Shown here piece after piece: positions 7,034 to 15,424 of a DNA stretch of 45,777 nt. Each line of letters begins with the position of its first letter. The first letter of the stretch is position 1. Under the pieces are notes generated by a model that had not been told where the DNA came from, made no database searches, and saw only the letters and a list, made by a program, of their open reading frames with translations. This stretch comes from an uncultured Blautia sp. (lineage in GTDB: Bacteria; Bacillota; Clostridia; Lachnospirales; Lachnospiraceae), in NCBI GenBank assembly GCA_934371915.1, contig CAKROE010000010.1:1-45777 (forward strand), read 5' to 3'. The position numbers were made by a program, and so were the translations under genes.

Positions 7034-7174
7034 ATGGAACATATCAAAACATTAAATACAAAAAATCTGCAGAACACAGTGAAAAAAGGCGGCTGCGGTG
7101 AATGTCAGACATCTTGCCAGTCAGCATGCAAAACTTCCTGTACTGTAGGAAATCAGAGCTGCGAGAACAAATAA
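7034..7174 (+). CDS. scfA: SCIFF peptide (six cysteines in forty-five residues), ranthipeptide precursor
   Basis: A 46-residue peptide with a leader MEHIKTLNTKNLQNTVKKGG and a core holding six Cys at 21, 24, 28, 32, 36 and 43. This fits the near-universal clostridial SCIFF peptide (TIGR03973). In characterised members, a radical SAM enzyme joins a Cys sulfur to a non-alpha carbon of a Thr (ranthipeptide class); the core here has several Thr among the cysteines. GGAGGG at 7021-7026 gives a strong ribosome site for ATG 7034; upstream in-frame codons lack one. The maturase follows 125 bases later, behind a hairpin that should make the peptide mRNA more abundant than the enzyme's. Its biological role is unsettled; quorum-type signalling has been proposed in solventogenic clostridia. 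Confidence 0.95.
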   Translation: MEHIKTLNTKNLQNTVKKGGCGECQTSCQSACKTSCTVGNQSCENK

Positions 7175-7195
7175 GCAGGTTCAGAACAATCAGTT

Positions 7196-7224
7196 AAGCA
7201 GCGGAGTGAAATCCGCTGCTTATT
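7196..7224 (+). terminator. Hairpin (partial terminator) between SCIFF gene and maturase gene
   Basis: AAGCAGCGGA (7196-7205) and TCCGCTGCTT (7212-7221) form a perfect 10-base-pair stem with a six-base loop, followed by a weak T-rich tract (ATTCTTA). It probably lets only part of transcription read into the maturase gene. Confidence 0.7.
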
Positions 7225-7225
7225 C

Positions 7226-7267
7226 TTACGTTATAAGAAATTACTTTGTAATGCTCTGATAACGTAA
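7226..7267 (+). repeat. Second nested stem-loop in the SCIFF-maturase gap
   Basis: TTACGTTAT (7226-7234) and ATAACGTAA (7259-7267) are exact 9-base complements. Inside, ATTAC (7240-7244) and GTAAT (7248-7252) form an inner stem. It sits directly after the partial terminator and about 30 bases before the maturase start codon. Confidence 0.55.
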
Positions 7268-7299
7268 AGAAAAAGATACAGGAAAGGATTTTCAGAAAG

Positions 7300-8664
7300 A
7301 TGAGTCTGATACATAGATACCAGAGCAACGGTTACAATATTGTTCTGGATATTAACAGTGGATGCATTCATCTGGTAGATCTTGTAACATATGAAGTACT
7401 TCCTTTTATGGAGGAGGGACTGTCAGAGCAGGAGATCGTAGACAGACTGAAGGATCAGTATCCGGAGGCTGATATCCGTACTTCCGTTTCTGAATGTGAG
7501 AAGCTGAAAGAGCAGGGTATGCTGTTTACCAGAGATGTATACGAAAATATAATAGAAGAATTTACTGAAAATCGACAGACAGTAGTCAAAGCACTGTGCC
7601 TGCACATTGCGCATGACTGTAATCTGGCCTGTCGATACTGTTTTGCCGAGGAAGGCGAATATCATGGAAGAAGAGCGTTGATGTCTTTTGAAGTAGGAAA
7701 GAAAGCACTCGATTTTCTGATCGCAAATTCCGGTTCCAGAAAGAATCTGGAAGTCGATTTCTTCGGAGGAGAGCCGCTGATGAACTGGCAGGTTGTCAAG
7801 GATCTGGTGGCATACGGAAGAGAGCAGGAAAAGCTTCACAATAAGAAATTCCGTTTTACACTGACCACAAATGGTGTACTTCTCAATGACGAAGTTATGG
7901 AATTCTGCAACAAAGAAATGGGAAATGTTGTTCTCAGTGTGGATGGACGTAAAGAGGTTCATGACTATATGAGACCATTCCGTAAAGGTGCAGGAAGCTA
8001 CGATCTGATCATTCCGAAATTCCAGAAATTTGCAGAATCCAGAAACCAGGACAAGTATTATGTACGTGGTACCTTTACCCATCACAATCTTGATTTTTCA
8101 AAGGATGTTCTGCATCTTGCAGATCTCGGATTCAAGCAGATCTCTGTAGAGCCGGTTGTAGCTGCTGATACAGAGGAGTATGCGATCAGAGAAGAAGACA
8201 TTCCACAGATCAAGGAAGAATATGATGCACTGGCAAAAGAAATGATTGCCAGAGAAAAAGCAGGAAAGGGCTTCAATTTCTTCCACTTTATGATCGACCT
8301 TACAGGCGGTCCGTGTGTTTACAAACGTCTGTCCGGATGCGGCTCAGGTACCGAATATCTGGCTGTGACACCGTGGGGTGATTTTTATCCGTGCCATCAG
8401 TTTGTTGGTGAGGAACAGTTCCTTATGGGAAATGTAGATGAGGGAATCACCAGACCGGAGATCCGTGATCAGTTCGGTAAATGCAATGTCTACACAAAAG
8501 AAGCCTGTAAGGACTGTTTTGCAAGATTTTATTGCAGTGGTGGCTGCGCTGCCAATGCATATCATTTCCAGAAAGATATTAATGGCAATTATGGTATCGG
8601 ATGCGAACTTCAGCGTAAGAGAGTGGAGTGCGCAATCATGATAAAGGCCGCGTTAGCGGAATAA
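7300..8664 (+). CDS. scfB: SCIFF radical SAM maturase
   Basis: This 454-residue enzyme has three parts. Residues ~10-80 resemble a PqqD-like recognition element that binds the leader peptide. The radical SAM core has the [4Fe-4S] motif C107-x3-C111-x2-C114 (CNLACRYC), followed by EVDFFGGEPLMNW and TLTTNGVLL. The C-terminal SPASM domain contains many Cys (GPCVYK, SGCGSG, FYPCHQF, KCNVYT, ACKDCFARFYCSGGCAAN, GIGC) for auxiliary clusters. It should cleave SAM to a 5'-deoxyadenosyl radical and form Cys-to-Thr thioether links in the SCIFF core peptide encoded just upstream. ATG 7300 follows AAAGGA at a normal distance. The neighbourhood SCIFF - maturase - secDF is widespread in Clostridia, so the call (TIGR03974) is firm; where the thioether forms here is not shown by sequence. 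Confidence 0.95.
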   Translation: MSLIHRYQSNGYNIVLDINSGCIHLVDLVTYEVLPFMEEGLSEQEIVDRLKDQYPEADIRTSVSECEKLKEQGMLFTRDVYENIIEEFTENRQTVVKALCLHIAHDCNLACRYCFAEEGEYHGRRALMSFEVGKKALDFLIANSGSRKNLEVDFFGGEPLMNWQVVKDLVAYGREQEKLHNKKFRFTLTTNGVLLNDEVMEFCNKEMGNVVLSVDGRKEVHDYMRPFRKGAGSYDLIIPKFQKFAESRNQDKYYVRGTFTHHNLDFSKDVLHLADLGFKQISVEPVVAADTEEYAIREEDIPQIKEEYDALAKEMIAREKAGKGFNFFHFMIDLTGGPCVYKRLSGCGSGTEYLAVTPWGDFYPCHQFVGEEQFLMGNVDEGITRPEIRDQFGKCNVYTKEACKDCFARFYCSGGCAANAYHFQKDINGNYGIGCELQRKRVECAIMIKAALAE

Positions 8665-8688
8665 AATAATGTAAGAAGGGAAAGAACA

Positions 8689-11100
8689 ATGAAGAAAAAC
8701 AGAGCAATTGTTGTACTGCTTCTGACCGCCATTATCACAGTCTTTCTGTGTTACACGGCCGGAGTAGGCATCGGACCTACCGGAACCGGTTCTGCGAAGA
8801 ATATCAAGACCGGTTTGGATCTGTCTGGTGGTGTCAGTATCACTTATCAGGCAAAAGACAGTAACCCGAGTGCTGAAGACATGTCAGATACTGTATATAA
8901 GCTCCAGAAGCGTGTGGAGCAGTACAGTACCGAAGCACAGGTGTACAAAGAAGGAAATGATCGTATCGCTGTTGAGATTCCAGGTGTCACAGATGCAGAT
9001 GCAATCCTGAATGACCTTGGTAAACCGGGTTCTCTGTGCTTTATCACAGCAGAAGATGACGACGGTAATGCAAACTTCACCAACAACGGAAGCGGTTATG
9101 TACTTGCAAGAAGCCTTGACGAGATCCGTGAAGCAGGATCCGTCGTTCTGGAAGGTACAGACGTAAAGGATGCGCAGGGAGGTGCATTCCAGTCTGATAA
9201 AAACAGTTCCAGAGAATATGCAGTCAGCCTGACACTTACTGATGAAGGAAAAACCAAATTTGCAGATGCAACAGAGGCAAACGTCGGCAAACAGATCGCA
9301 ATCGTTTATGATAACCAGATTTTAAGTGCACCGAAGGTAAATGAAGCAATCACAGGTGGACAGGCACAGATCACCGGTATGGCAGATGTAGAAGAAGCGC
9401 AGAACCTTGCGTCCTATATCCGTATTGGTTCCCTGAGTATAGAGCTTGAAGAACTCCGTTCCAGTGTTGTTGCTGCACAGCTTGGTGAAGAAGCAATTTC
9501 CACAAGTGTAATGGCCGGTCTGATCGGTTTGATCATTGTAATTATCTTTATGATCATTATGTATCGTCTGCCGGGTGTTGTTGCAGGTGTGGCACTGATT
9601 CTGTATACGGCAATCGTATTGATCACCTTAAATGCATTTGATATCACACTGACACTTCCTGGTATCGCAGGTATCATTCTTGGTATTGGTATGGCGGTGG
9701 ATGCGAACGTTATTATTTACGCGCGTATTCAGGAAGAGATTGCGGCAGGAAACTCCGTAAGAGCTTCGATCAAATCAGGTTTCTCAAAAGCGTTCAGCGC
9801 AATTTTCGATGGAAACATTACAACTCTGATCGCATCATTGGTACTGATGTGGCTTGGTTCCGGTACTGTTAAAGGATTTGCTTATACACTGGCACTTGGT
9901 ATCGTTGTTTCCATGTTCACAGCTCTGGTTGTTTCCAGATTTGTAATGAATGCATTTTATGCAGTTGGCTTCCACGATGAGAAATTCTACGGACGTGCAA
10001 AACAGCGTAAAGTATTCAACATTGTTGGTAAACGTAAAGTATTCTTTATTATTTCCATCATCCTGATTCTGAGCGGTCCGGTTGCAATGCTTGTTCATCA
10101 TAATGTAGACGGAACAGCATTAAACTATGCGCTTGATTTCTCCGGTGGTACAGCAACAACTGTAACGTTCAATGAAGAGATGGATATCAAGCAGATTGAT
10201 TCAGAAGTAACTCCTCTTGTAGAGAACGTTACCGGAGATAAGAACGTACAGCCTACAAAGGTTGTCGGAACAAATCAGGTAGTAATTAAGACACGTACTC
10301 TTTCTCAGGAAGAACGTGAAAAACTGGATCAGGCATTGGTTGATAAGTTTGATGTAGATGAATCTCTGATCGCTACAGAGAGTATTTCTTCAACAGTAAG
10401 TTCTGAAATGAGAAGAGATGCGGTTGTTGCTGTAATTGTGGCTACACTCTGTATGCTTGTTTATATCTGGTTCCGTTTCAAGGATATCCGTTTTGCAAGC
10501 AGTGCAGTACTTGCATTACTGCATGACGTTCTGGTTGTATTTGCATTCTATGGAATCTCCAGAATTTCCGTAGGTAATACCTTCATCGCCTGCATGCTTA
10601 CGATTGTAGGTTATTCTATCAACGCGACGATCGTCATCTTCGACCGTATCCGTGAGAATATGAAGGGCAGCAGAGCCAAACTTGATGAGATCGTTAATGA
10701 AAGTATCACACAGACACTTACAAGAAGTATGTACACTTCCTTTACCACATTTGTTATGGTAGCAGTTCTGTACATTCTGGGTGTATCTTCCATCCGTGAA
10801 TTTGCAGCGCCTCTTATGGTAGGTGTTATCTGCGGTGCATATTCTTCTGTTTGCATCACAGGTGCTTTGTGGCTGGTAATGAAACGTTACTACAGAAAAC
10901 CGGTTCCACAGGCTGCAGTAGCAGCAAAATCAGCAGGCTCCTCTGCAAAACAGAACAACTCTGGTAAGCAGAACAGCCAGCCGTCAAAAAAAGATCCGAC
11001 ACAGCCAAAGAAGAAAAACCGTAAAAGAGTAGCGGAAAGACTTGCCGCACAGGAAGCAGCTGCGAAAGAAAATGTTTCCGGCGAAGAAAAGTCCGAATAA
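8689..11100 (+). CDS. secDF: Fused protein translocase subunit SecDF
   Basis: An 803-residue fusion of SecD and SecF, the proton-motive-force-driven partner of SecYEG that pulls exported chains outward. The SecD half shows KTGLDLSGGVSITYQ (periplasmic D1 motif) and ILGIGMAVDANVIIYARI (D4, with the transport-relevant Asp). The SecF half shows NYALDFSGGTATTV and VGYSINATIVIFDRIREN. Twelve membrane segments are expected, two large external loops are visible, and a Lys-rich cytoplasmic tail covers the last ~55 residues. In the SecF half the usual GYSIND is GYSINA (Ala646), losing a normally conserved Asp. It starts 24 bases after the maturase gene, so is probably co-transcribed with it. recJ follows after a hairpin-bearing gap. 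Confidence 0.95.
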   Translation: MKKNRAIVVLLLTAIITVFLCYTAGVGIGPTGTGSAKNIKTGLDLSGGVSITYQAKDSNPSAEDMSDTVYKLQKRVEQYSTEAQVYKEGNDRIAVEIPGVTDADAILNDLGKPGSLCFITAEDDDGNANFTNNGSGYVLARSLDEIREAGSVVLEGTDVKDAQGGAFQSDKNSSREYAVSLTLTDEGKTKFADATEANVGKQIAIVYDNQILSAPKVNEAITGGQAQITGMADVEEAQNLASYIRIGSLSIELEELRSSVVAAQLGEEAISTSVMAGLIGLIIVIIFMIIMYRLPGVVAGVALILYTAIVLITLNAFDITLTLPGIAGIILGIGMAVDANVIIYARIQEEIAAGNSVRASIKSGFSKAFSAIFDGNITTLIASLVLMWLGSGTVKGFAYTLALGIVVSMFTALVVSRFVMNAFYAVGFHDEKFYGRAKQRKVFNIVGKRKVFFIISIILILSGPVAMLVHHNVDGTALNYALDFSGGTATTVTFNEEMDIKQIDSEVTPLVENVTGDKNVQPTKVVGTNQVVIKTRTLSQEEREKLDQALVDKFDVDESLIATESISSTVSSEMRRDAVVAVIVATLCMLVYIWFRFKDIRFASSAVLALLHDVLVVFAFYGISRISVGNTFIACMLTIVGYSINATIVIFDRIRENMKGSRAKLDEIVNESITQTLTRSMYTSFTTFVMVAVLYILGVSSIREFAAPLMVGVICGAYSSVCITGALWLVMKRYYRKPVPQAAVAAKSAGSSAKQNNSGKQNSQPSKKDPTQPKKKNRKRVAERLAAQEAAAKENVSGEEKSE

Positions 11101-11109
11101 TGAAATAAA

Positions 11110-11156
11110 ACAGACAAGGTTCCCGGGACAGACATTTGCCCCGGGACTTGTTCTGT
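11110..11156 (+). repeat. Long imperfect hairpin between secDF and recJ
   Basis: TCCCGGG (11121-11127) pairs with CCCGGGA (11140-11146), CAAG with CTTG, and ACAGA with TCTGT outside, with small bulges. There is no T-tract, so it is more likely an mRNA-processing or stabilising structure, or an attenuator, than a classical terminator. Confidence 0.5.
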
Positions 11157-11203
11157 CTGGAGAAAAGAAATGTGCATATCCTGGAGTATGCAGAGGAGAA
11201 TAT

Positions 11204-12916
11204 ATGGAAAAATGGATGATATATGCCAAAAAGGCAGATTTTCAGGAAATCAGCAGGAAATTCGGGATTGATCCTGTGATTGCCCGGCTGCTCCGAAATC
11301 GTGATGTGGACGGAGAAGAGGCAATACATTCGTATCTTTATGGAACCCTTGAAGAACTTCCGTCACCATGGCTTATGAAAGATGTAGATAAGGCTGTGGA
11401 AATCCTGAGAACGAAAATTGCAGAGAACAAAAAAATCCGGATCATCGGAGATTATGATATTGATGGGGTGACAGCGACCTGCATTCTGCTGAAAGGTCTG
11501 AAACGGCTGGGAGCACAGGTTGATACATGCATTCCGGACAGAATCAAAGACGGATACGGGCTTCATGAACAACTGATCGATCAGGCGGCAGAAGATGGAA
11601 TTGATACGATCGTGACATGTGATAATGGTATCGCTGCAGCAGACGAGATTGCAGATGCCAGACGCAGAGGGATGACCGTGGTTCTGACGGATCATCATGA
11701 CGTTCCGTTCCGGGATAATGAGAATGGACGTGAATGGTTCATACCGTGTGCGGATGCAGTGATCAATCCGAAGCAGCAGGCATGTCCATACCCCAACAAA
11801 AATATCTGCGGCGCAGTTGTAGCATGGAAACTGATCTGGGCACTGTATGAAAAAACAGGTATTGATAAGTCCGAGATATTGGACTTTACAGAACTTGCAG
11901 CGATTGCAACGGTTGGAGATGTAATGGATCTGCAGGGAGAAAACAGAATTATTGTAAAGCATGGTCTGCGGCAGCTGACCGAAACAACCAGACCGGGCCT
12001 GCAGGCACTGATCAGGGTGAATAATCTGGAAGGGGCGGAAATTACTGCCTATCATGTGGGCTTTGTACTTGGACCATGTGTCAATGCAAGTGGACGTCTT
12101 GATACTGCAGCAAGAGCACTGGCACTTTTGTGTACAGAAGACGGGCAGGAAGCAGCTAAGCTTGCCGGTGATCTTTATGATCTGAATCAGAGCAGGAAAG
12201 CTATGACGGAGCAGGGAAAAGAACAGGCAATAGAGAAAATTGAGATAGAGGGACTGGATAAGGATCAGGTACTTGTGGTATACCTTCCGGAATGCCACGA
12301 AAGTCTGGCAGGAATCATTGCGGGACGTATTCGTGAACTGTACCATAAACCGGTCTTTGTACTGACAAAGGCAGAGAATGGTGTGAAAGGGAGCGGACGT
12401 TCGATAGAGGCATATTCAATGTATGAGGAACTTGTCAAATGTCGGGATCTTCTGACGCAGTTTGGCGGGCATCCGATGGCGGCGGGTCTTTCCATGGTGG
12501 AAGAAAATATCAGGCAATTCAGAAAGAAACTCAATGAGAATTGTACATTAAGTGAGAATGATCTGATACCGAAGGTCATGATTGATGTGCCAATGCCGAT
12601 TTCTTATCTGACAGAAGCATTTACCGAAGAACTTAAAGTTCTGGAACCTTTTGGAAAGGGAAATACAAAACCGTTGTTTGCTCAGAAAAATCTGTGCGTT
12701 TCAAAATTGAGGATCTTTGGGAAAAACAGAAATGTAGCAAAAATGATATTGACAGATGCAAATGGCATCTGGAAAGATGCGGTATTCTTTGGCGAAGCGG
12801 ATGAATTTGGAGAATTTGTTTCGATGCATGACACCATATCTGTAACGTACTACCCTGAAATCAATGAATATCAGGGCAGAAGAACGTTACAGGTTGTGAT
12901 CAAAAATTATTGTTGA
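11204..12916 (+). CDS. recJ: Single-stranded-DNA-specific exonuclease RecJ
   Basis: A 570-residue DHH-family 5'-3' ssDNA exonuclease acting in recombination and mismatch repair. Motif I is IIGDYDIDGVTATC (around residues 82-95), then TCDNGIAA, the DHH motif VLTDHHDVPF (~160), and GPCVNASGRLDTA. The DHHA1 region carries GSGRSIEAYSM and FGGHPMAAGLSM, and a C-terminal OB-like domain ends with YYPEINEYQGRRTLQV. All metal-binding Asp/His motifs look intact. I chose ATG 11204, preceded by GAGGAG at 11193-11198; the frame extends upstream into secDF but without support. It converges with the pilT-like gene, whose stop lies only six bases away. Confidence 0.95.
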   Translation: MEKWMIYAKKADFQEISRKFGIDPVIARLLRNRDVDGEEAIHSYLYGTLEELPSPWLMKDVDKAVEILRTKIAENKKIRIIGDYDIDGVTATCILLKGLKRLGAQVDTCIPDRIKDGYGLHEQLIDQAAEDGIDTIVTCDNGIAAADEIADARRRGMTVVLTDHHDVPFRDNENGREWFIPCADAVINPKQQACPYPNKNICGAVVAWKLIWALYEKTGIDKSEILDFTELAAIATVGDVMDLQGENRIIVKHGLRQLTETTRPGLQALIRVNNLEGAEITAYHVGFVLGPCVNASGRLDTAARALALLCTEDGQEAAKLAGDLYDLNQSRKAMTEQGKEQAIEKIEIEGLDKDQVLVVYLPECHESLAGIIAGRIRELYHKPVFVLTKAENGVKGSGRSIEAYSMYEELVKCRDLLTQFGGHPMAAGLSMVEENIRQFRKKLNENCTLSENDLIPKVMIDVPMPISYLTEAFTEELKVLEPFGKGNTKPLFAQKNLCVSKLRIFGKNRNVAKMILTDANGIWKDAVFFGEADEFGEFVSMHDTISVTYYPEINEYQGRRTLQVVIKNYC

Positions 12917-12922
12917 TATATA

Positions 12923-13987
12923 TTATACAAGCTTGTGGCGGATCATATCAGGATTCAATGCATATTTGATTGCGGTATCCTTATGGATTCGCCCTTGTTT
13001 ATACAACTCTACAAGGCTGTGATCCATGGAACGCATCTGGTCCTGCGAGGAGGAAGCAATAACTCCTTCTATCTGATGCAGTTTATTGTCACGGATCATA
13101 TTGCGGATCGCAGGTGTAAGGCGCATAACTTCAAACACAGGAATAACCTTTCCGTTTACATCAGGAATCAGCTGCTGGGAAATGACTGCCTGCAGGACCA
13201 TGGAAAGCTGTACAATAATCTGGTGCTGTTGTGCCGGTTCAAAAACATCTATAATACGGCTGATGGAGTTTGCAGCGCCGAGCGTATGCAGACTGGAAAG
13301 CACAAGATGACCGGTTTCGGCAGCGGTCATTGCAGTCTGGATCGTTTCGTGGTCTCTCATTTCACCCAGCAAAATAACATCCGGGCTCTGGCGCAGAGTG
13401 GCACGCAGAGAAGTCAGATAGTTTTCGGTATCTGTGCAGATCTCGCGCTGACTGACAATGCAGCGGTTGTGCCGATGCAGGTATTCAAGCGGATCTTCCA
13501 GAGTGATGATATGGCCCTCCCGAGAATGATTGATACGGTCAATCAGGCAGGCCATAGTTGTTGATTTTCCACTTCCGGCAGAACCGGTTACAAGTACCAT
13601 ACCTTTTGTGTAATCGGCAGTCTGCATCACATCATCCGGGATGGAAAGTTCGGATGGATCCGGTAACTGGAATGCAATCACACGGATGACAGCGGCCAGA
13701 GAGCCACGCTGTTTGTAGGCATTGATTCGGAATCTGGAAAGTCCCGGAATGGAAAAAGAAAAATCATCATCACCGGTATTCAGAAGGCGGTTGATGTCGC
13801 GGTTATTTGCCATCTGATAAATACATTCGAGAATCTGTTTTGTATCATCAGGCATTAAGCGTTCTCCGTAATCGGTAAGATGACCGTCCGTTTTAATGGA
13901 TAGTGGACGGCCGGCAATAATAAAAATATCAGACGCATGCTGGGTTGCGGCAGTTGTAAGAAATTCCAGTGTTTGTTCGTTTGTCAT
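12923..13987 (-). CDS. PilT-type ATPase of the pilus-like operon
   Basis: A 354-residue hexameric-type secretion ATPase. Walker A is VTGSAGSGKSTT (~residues 133-144), the Asp box is LEDPLEYLH, Walker B is SPDVILLGEMRDHETI, and the His box is SSLHTLGAANSISRIIDVFEP. The C-terminal part has AIRNMIRDNK and QMRSMDHSLVELYKQG, which are PilT (retraction ATPase) hallmarks and argue against PilB/GspE. ATG 13987 overlaps the previous gene's stop (ATGA) and has AAGGAG upstream, so it is translationally coupled as the last gene of the minus-strand operon. No PilB-like assembly ATPase is encoded nearby, so this enzyme may be the only motor of the machine here, or the assembly ATPase may lie elsewhere. Confidence 0.9.
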   Translation of the reverse strand: MTNEQTLEFLTTAATQHASDIFIIAGRPLSIKTDGHLTDYGERLMPDDTKQILECIYQMANNRDINRLLNTGDDDFSFSIPGLSRFRINAYKQRGSLAAVIRVIAFQLPDPSELSIPDDVMQTADYTKGMVLVTGSAGSGKSTTMACLIDRINHSREGHIITLEDPLEYLHRHNRCIVSQREICTDTENYLTSLRATLRQSPDVILLGEMRDHETIQTAMTAAETGHLVLSSLHTLGAANSISRIIDVFEPAQQHQIIVQLSMVLQAVISQQLIPDVNGKVIPVFEVMRLTPAIRNMIRDNKLHQIEGVIASSSQDQMRSMDHSLVELYKQGRIHKDTAIKYALNPDMIRHKLV

Positions 13988-14475
13988 GATTGCGCTCCTT
14001 TGTATACAGGCTGATGGGTATTGGGGGTCCATGTTGCTGTATTGTCTGTTTTCCATTGTAATATTTCAATAAAAGGTTCTGTGTTCGAGGATGGGTACAG
14101 GACTTTTATTTTTACAGATAACTCTTGTGTATCGGATAACGCTTCGGAGAATGAAATAATATTCGCAGAAGAATCGTATTTGAGACCGTCAATTTCATCA
14201 GAGATCTGTTCGGCCTGTGAATAGTAGGAAACATCGTCTGAAGCCTGTCTGTAATCAGAAGCGAGTTGCTTTTGAATTGCGGTAACTGTTTCAGTGGCCT
14301 TTCCGCACGTCTTGTAATAAAGGTCGGTTTGTTGGACAGTATAATTGGCAGCTAGCAGTTCATCCCGTGATTTACCGAGCGTAAGAAGAGACAGCACCGC
14401 GAGGCAAAGTACAGAAAAAATAAGAAACAGCGACGGAATACCGGTTGCTGCAAAAAATGTTCGGTCATGTTTCAT
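13984..14475 (-). CDS. Small single-pass membrane protein of the pilus-like operon
   Basis: A 163-residue protein with one N-terminal hydrophobic helix (SLFLIFSVLCLAVLSLLTL) followed by a soluble domain with a heptad-like stretch around residues 45-95 and a beta-rich end (LSVKIKVLYP, PFIEILQWKT). The shape is that of a pilin or pseudopilin: N-terminal helix outside-facing a globular domain. It lacks the Gly/Ala cleavage site followed by F-T-x-x-E expected for prepilin peptidase. Start and stop both overlap neighbours by four bases (ATGA at 14472-14475 and 13984-13987), so it belongs to the operon. I do not recognise a named family. Confidence 0.7.
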   Translation of the reverse strand: MKHDRTFFAATGIPSLFLIFSVLCLAVLSLLTLGKSRDELLAANYTVQQTDLYYKTCGKATETVTAIQKQLASDYRQASDDVSYYSQAEQISDEIDGLKYDSSANIISFSEALSDTQELSVKIKVLYPSSNTEPFIEILQWKTDNTATWTPNTHQPVYKGAQS

Positions 14476-14930
14476 GATTCTTCCTCCTTAAGAGCAGAAC
14501 GGGCAGATGGAAAACGAAGTTCCGTGGAATGAAGCAGAGTATGATCTGCGTCCATCCGATAGAAGGAAAGTGTTCCGGCTTTTTCGTAACGGGAGGGGGA
14601 CAGTTCAAGAATCATTTGACAGGAAGCTTCCTGCTTATCGCAGATGTTCCAGTTGATGTCATAGTACCAGGTTATGGAAGAACTGTCTGAGATTCCTCCG
14701 GAAAGATATTGGACAAAGCTGTCTGTGCTTCCGTCAGTCCCTTCCATAATCTCGCAGACAGAAACGGTGTGTGCCTGTATCTGTCTGCTCTCAACCGCAC
14801 GTACATGATTTTTCTCTGCAGCTGCGAAAATACGAATGCATGCAGCGCTGGAAAGTGCGAGAAAAAGGAGGACAAAAATCATTTCCATCAAAAAAAGACT
14901 GTTTTGGGAATGTGAATGTATTGGTTTCAT
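14472..14930 (-). CDS. Pseudopilin-like protein (non-canonical prepilin site)
   Basis: A 152-residue protein. After ten polar residues comes SLFLMEMIFVLLFLALSSA: if cut after Ser11, the mature N-terminus would be LFLME with Glu at +5, as in type IV pilins, but Ser replaces the usual Gly/Ala at -1. The globular part has TVSVCEIMEGTDGSTDSF and paired Cys residues (ICDKQEASC). This suggests a minor pseudopilin of the GspI/PilV sort. AAGGAG precedes ATG 14930. The gene overlaps the next by four bases and starts 12 bases after the DUF4860 gene ends. Confidence 0.7.
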   Translation of the reverse strand: MKPIHSHSQNSLFLMEMIFVLLFLALSSAACIRIFAAAEKNHVRAVESRQIQAHTVSVCEIMEGTDGSTDSFVQYLSGGISDSSSITWYYDINWNICDKQEASCQMILELSPSRYEKAGTLSFYRMDADHTLLHSTELRFPSARSALKEEES

Positions 14931-14941
14931 ATTATCTCCTT

Positions 14942-15424
14942 TTAAGCTGCGCTGCTGTGCAGATAGAATTCAGACGTGTCTCCAGCAGTACTTTGAAGAA
15001 AAATATGATAAAATCCATTTTCACTTTTTTCTATTTGAAAGTCTGACAGAGATGCGATCACGGTACCGGCATTTGCCTGCGCAGAAGATCCATCCGCGGT
15101 AAAAAGTTCTTTCAGGTTGCTATTATCCAGATAAAGGTATGTGATGTAGTCCTGATCATTTATGGTATCCCGGAAACATAAGGCAGGAATATTATTTAAT
15201 TCATCTGTAAAAATCCCATTCCGAACATCGTGCTGCCGGAATTTTGTCGTGATATAGGAGGAAACAGTGCCGAGATCTGTTTCGGAATCTGCTTTACTGA
15301 CGGACTTTTGATAAATCTGTGCGGAGAACAACAGCATGATCAGAAGAAATAATACAAAAAGTCCGAACAACAAAAGCGAAAAAAGTCCGGATATCGGATG
15401 AGAAGTCGGGGCTGTTTTTTTCAT
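14942..15424 (-). CDS. DUF4860 domain protein of the pilus-like operon
   Basis: A 160-residue protein with a single N-terminal membrane helix (residues ~13-35) and a small extracellular domain containing YITTKFRQHDVRNGIF, IPALCFRDTINDQDYITYLY and a final FYHIFLQSTAGDTSEFYL. This pattern matches DUF4860 as I remember it, a family found next to GspF and PilT genes in Clostridia. No prepilin peptidase site with Glu+5 is visible. ATG 15424 overlaps the upstream gene's stop by four bases. Function unknown; structural pilus/pseudopilus subunit is inferred from context. Confidence 0.75.
   Translation of the reverse strand: MKKTAPTSHPISGLFSLLLFGLFVLFLLIMLLFSAQIYQKSVSKADSETDLGTVSSYITTKFRQHDVRNGIFTDELNNIPALCFRDTINDQDYITYLYLDNSNLKELFTADGSSAQANAGTVIASLSDFQIEKSENGFYHIFLQSTAGDTSEFYLHSSAA

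Noticed and set aside
11363..12346. 327-residue open frame opposite recJ
   Set aside because: Antisense shadow of recJ; composition is not protein-like.
12917..12960. ACAAGCTTGT palindrome as a terminator between recJ and the pilT-like gene
   Set aside because: It has no loop and no T-tract and lies mostly inside the pilT-like coding region.
12935..13564. 209-residue plus-strand frame opposite the pilT-like gene
   Set aside because: The minus-strand frame has full ATPase motifs; this one has none.
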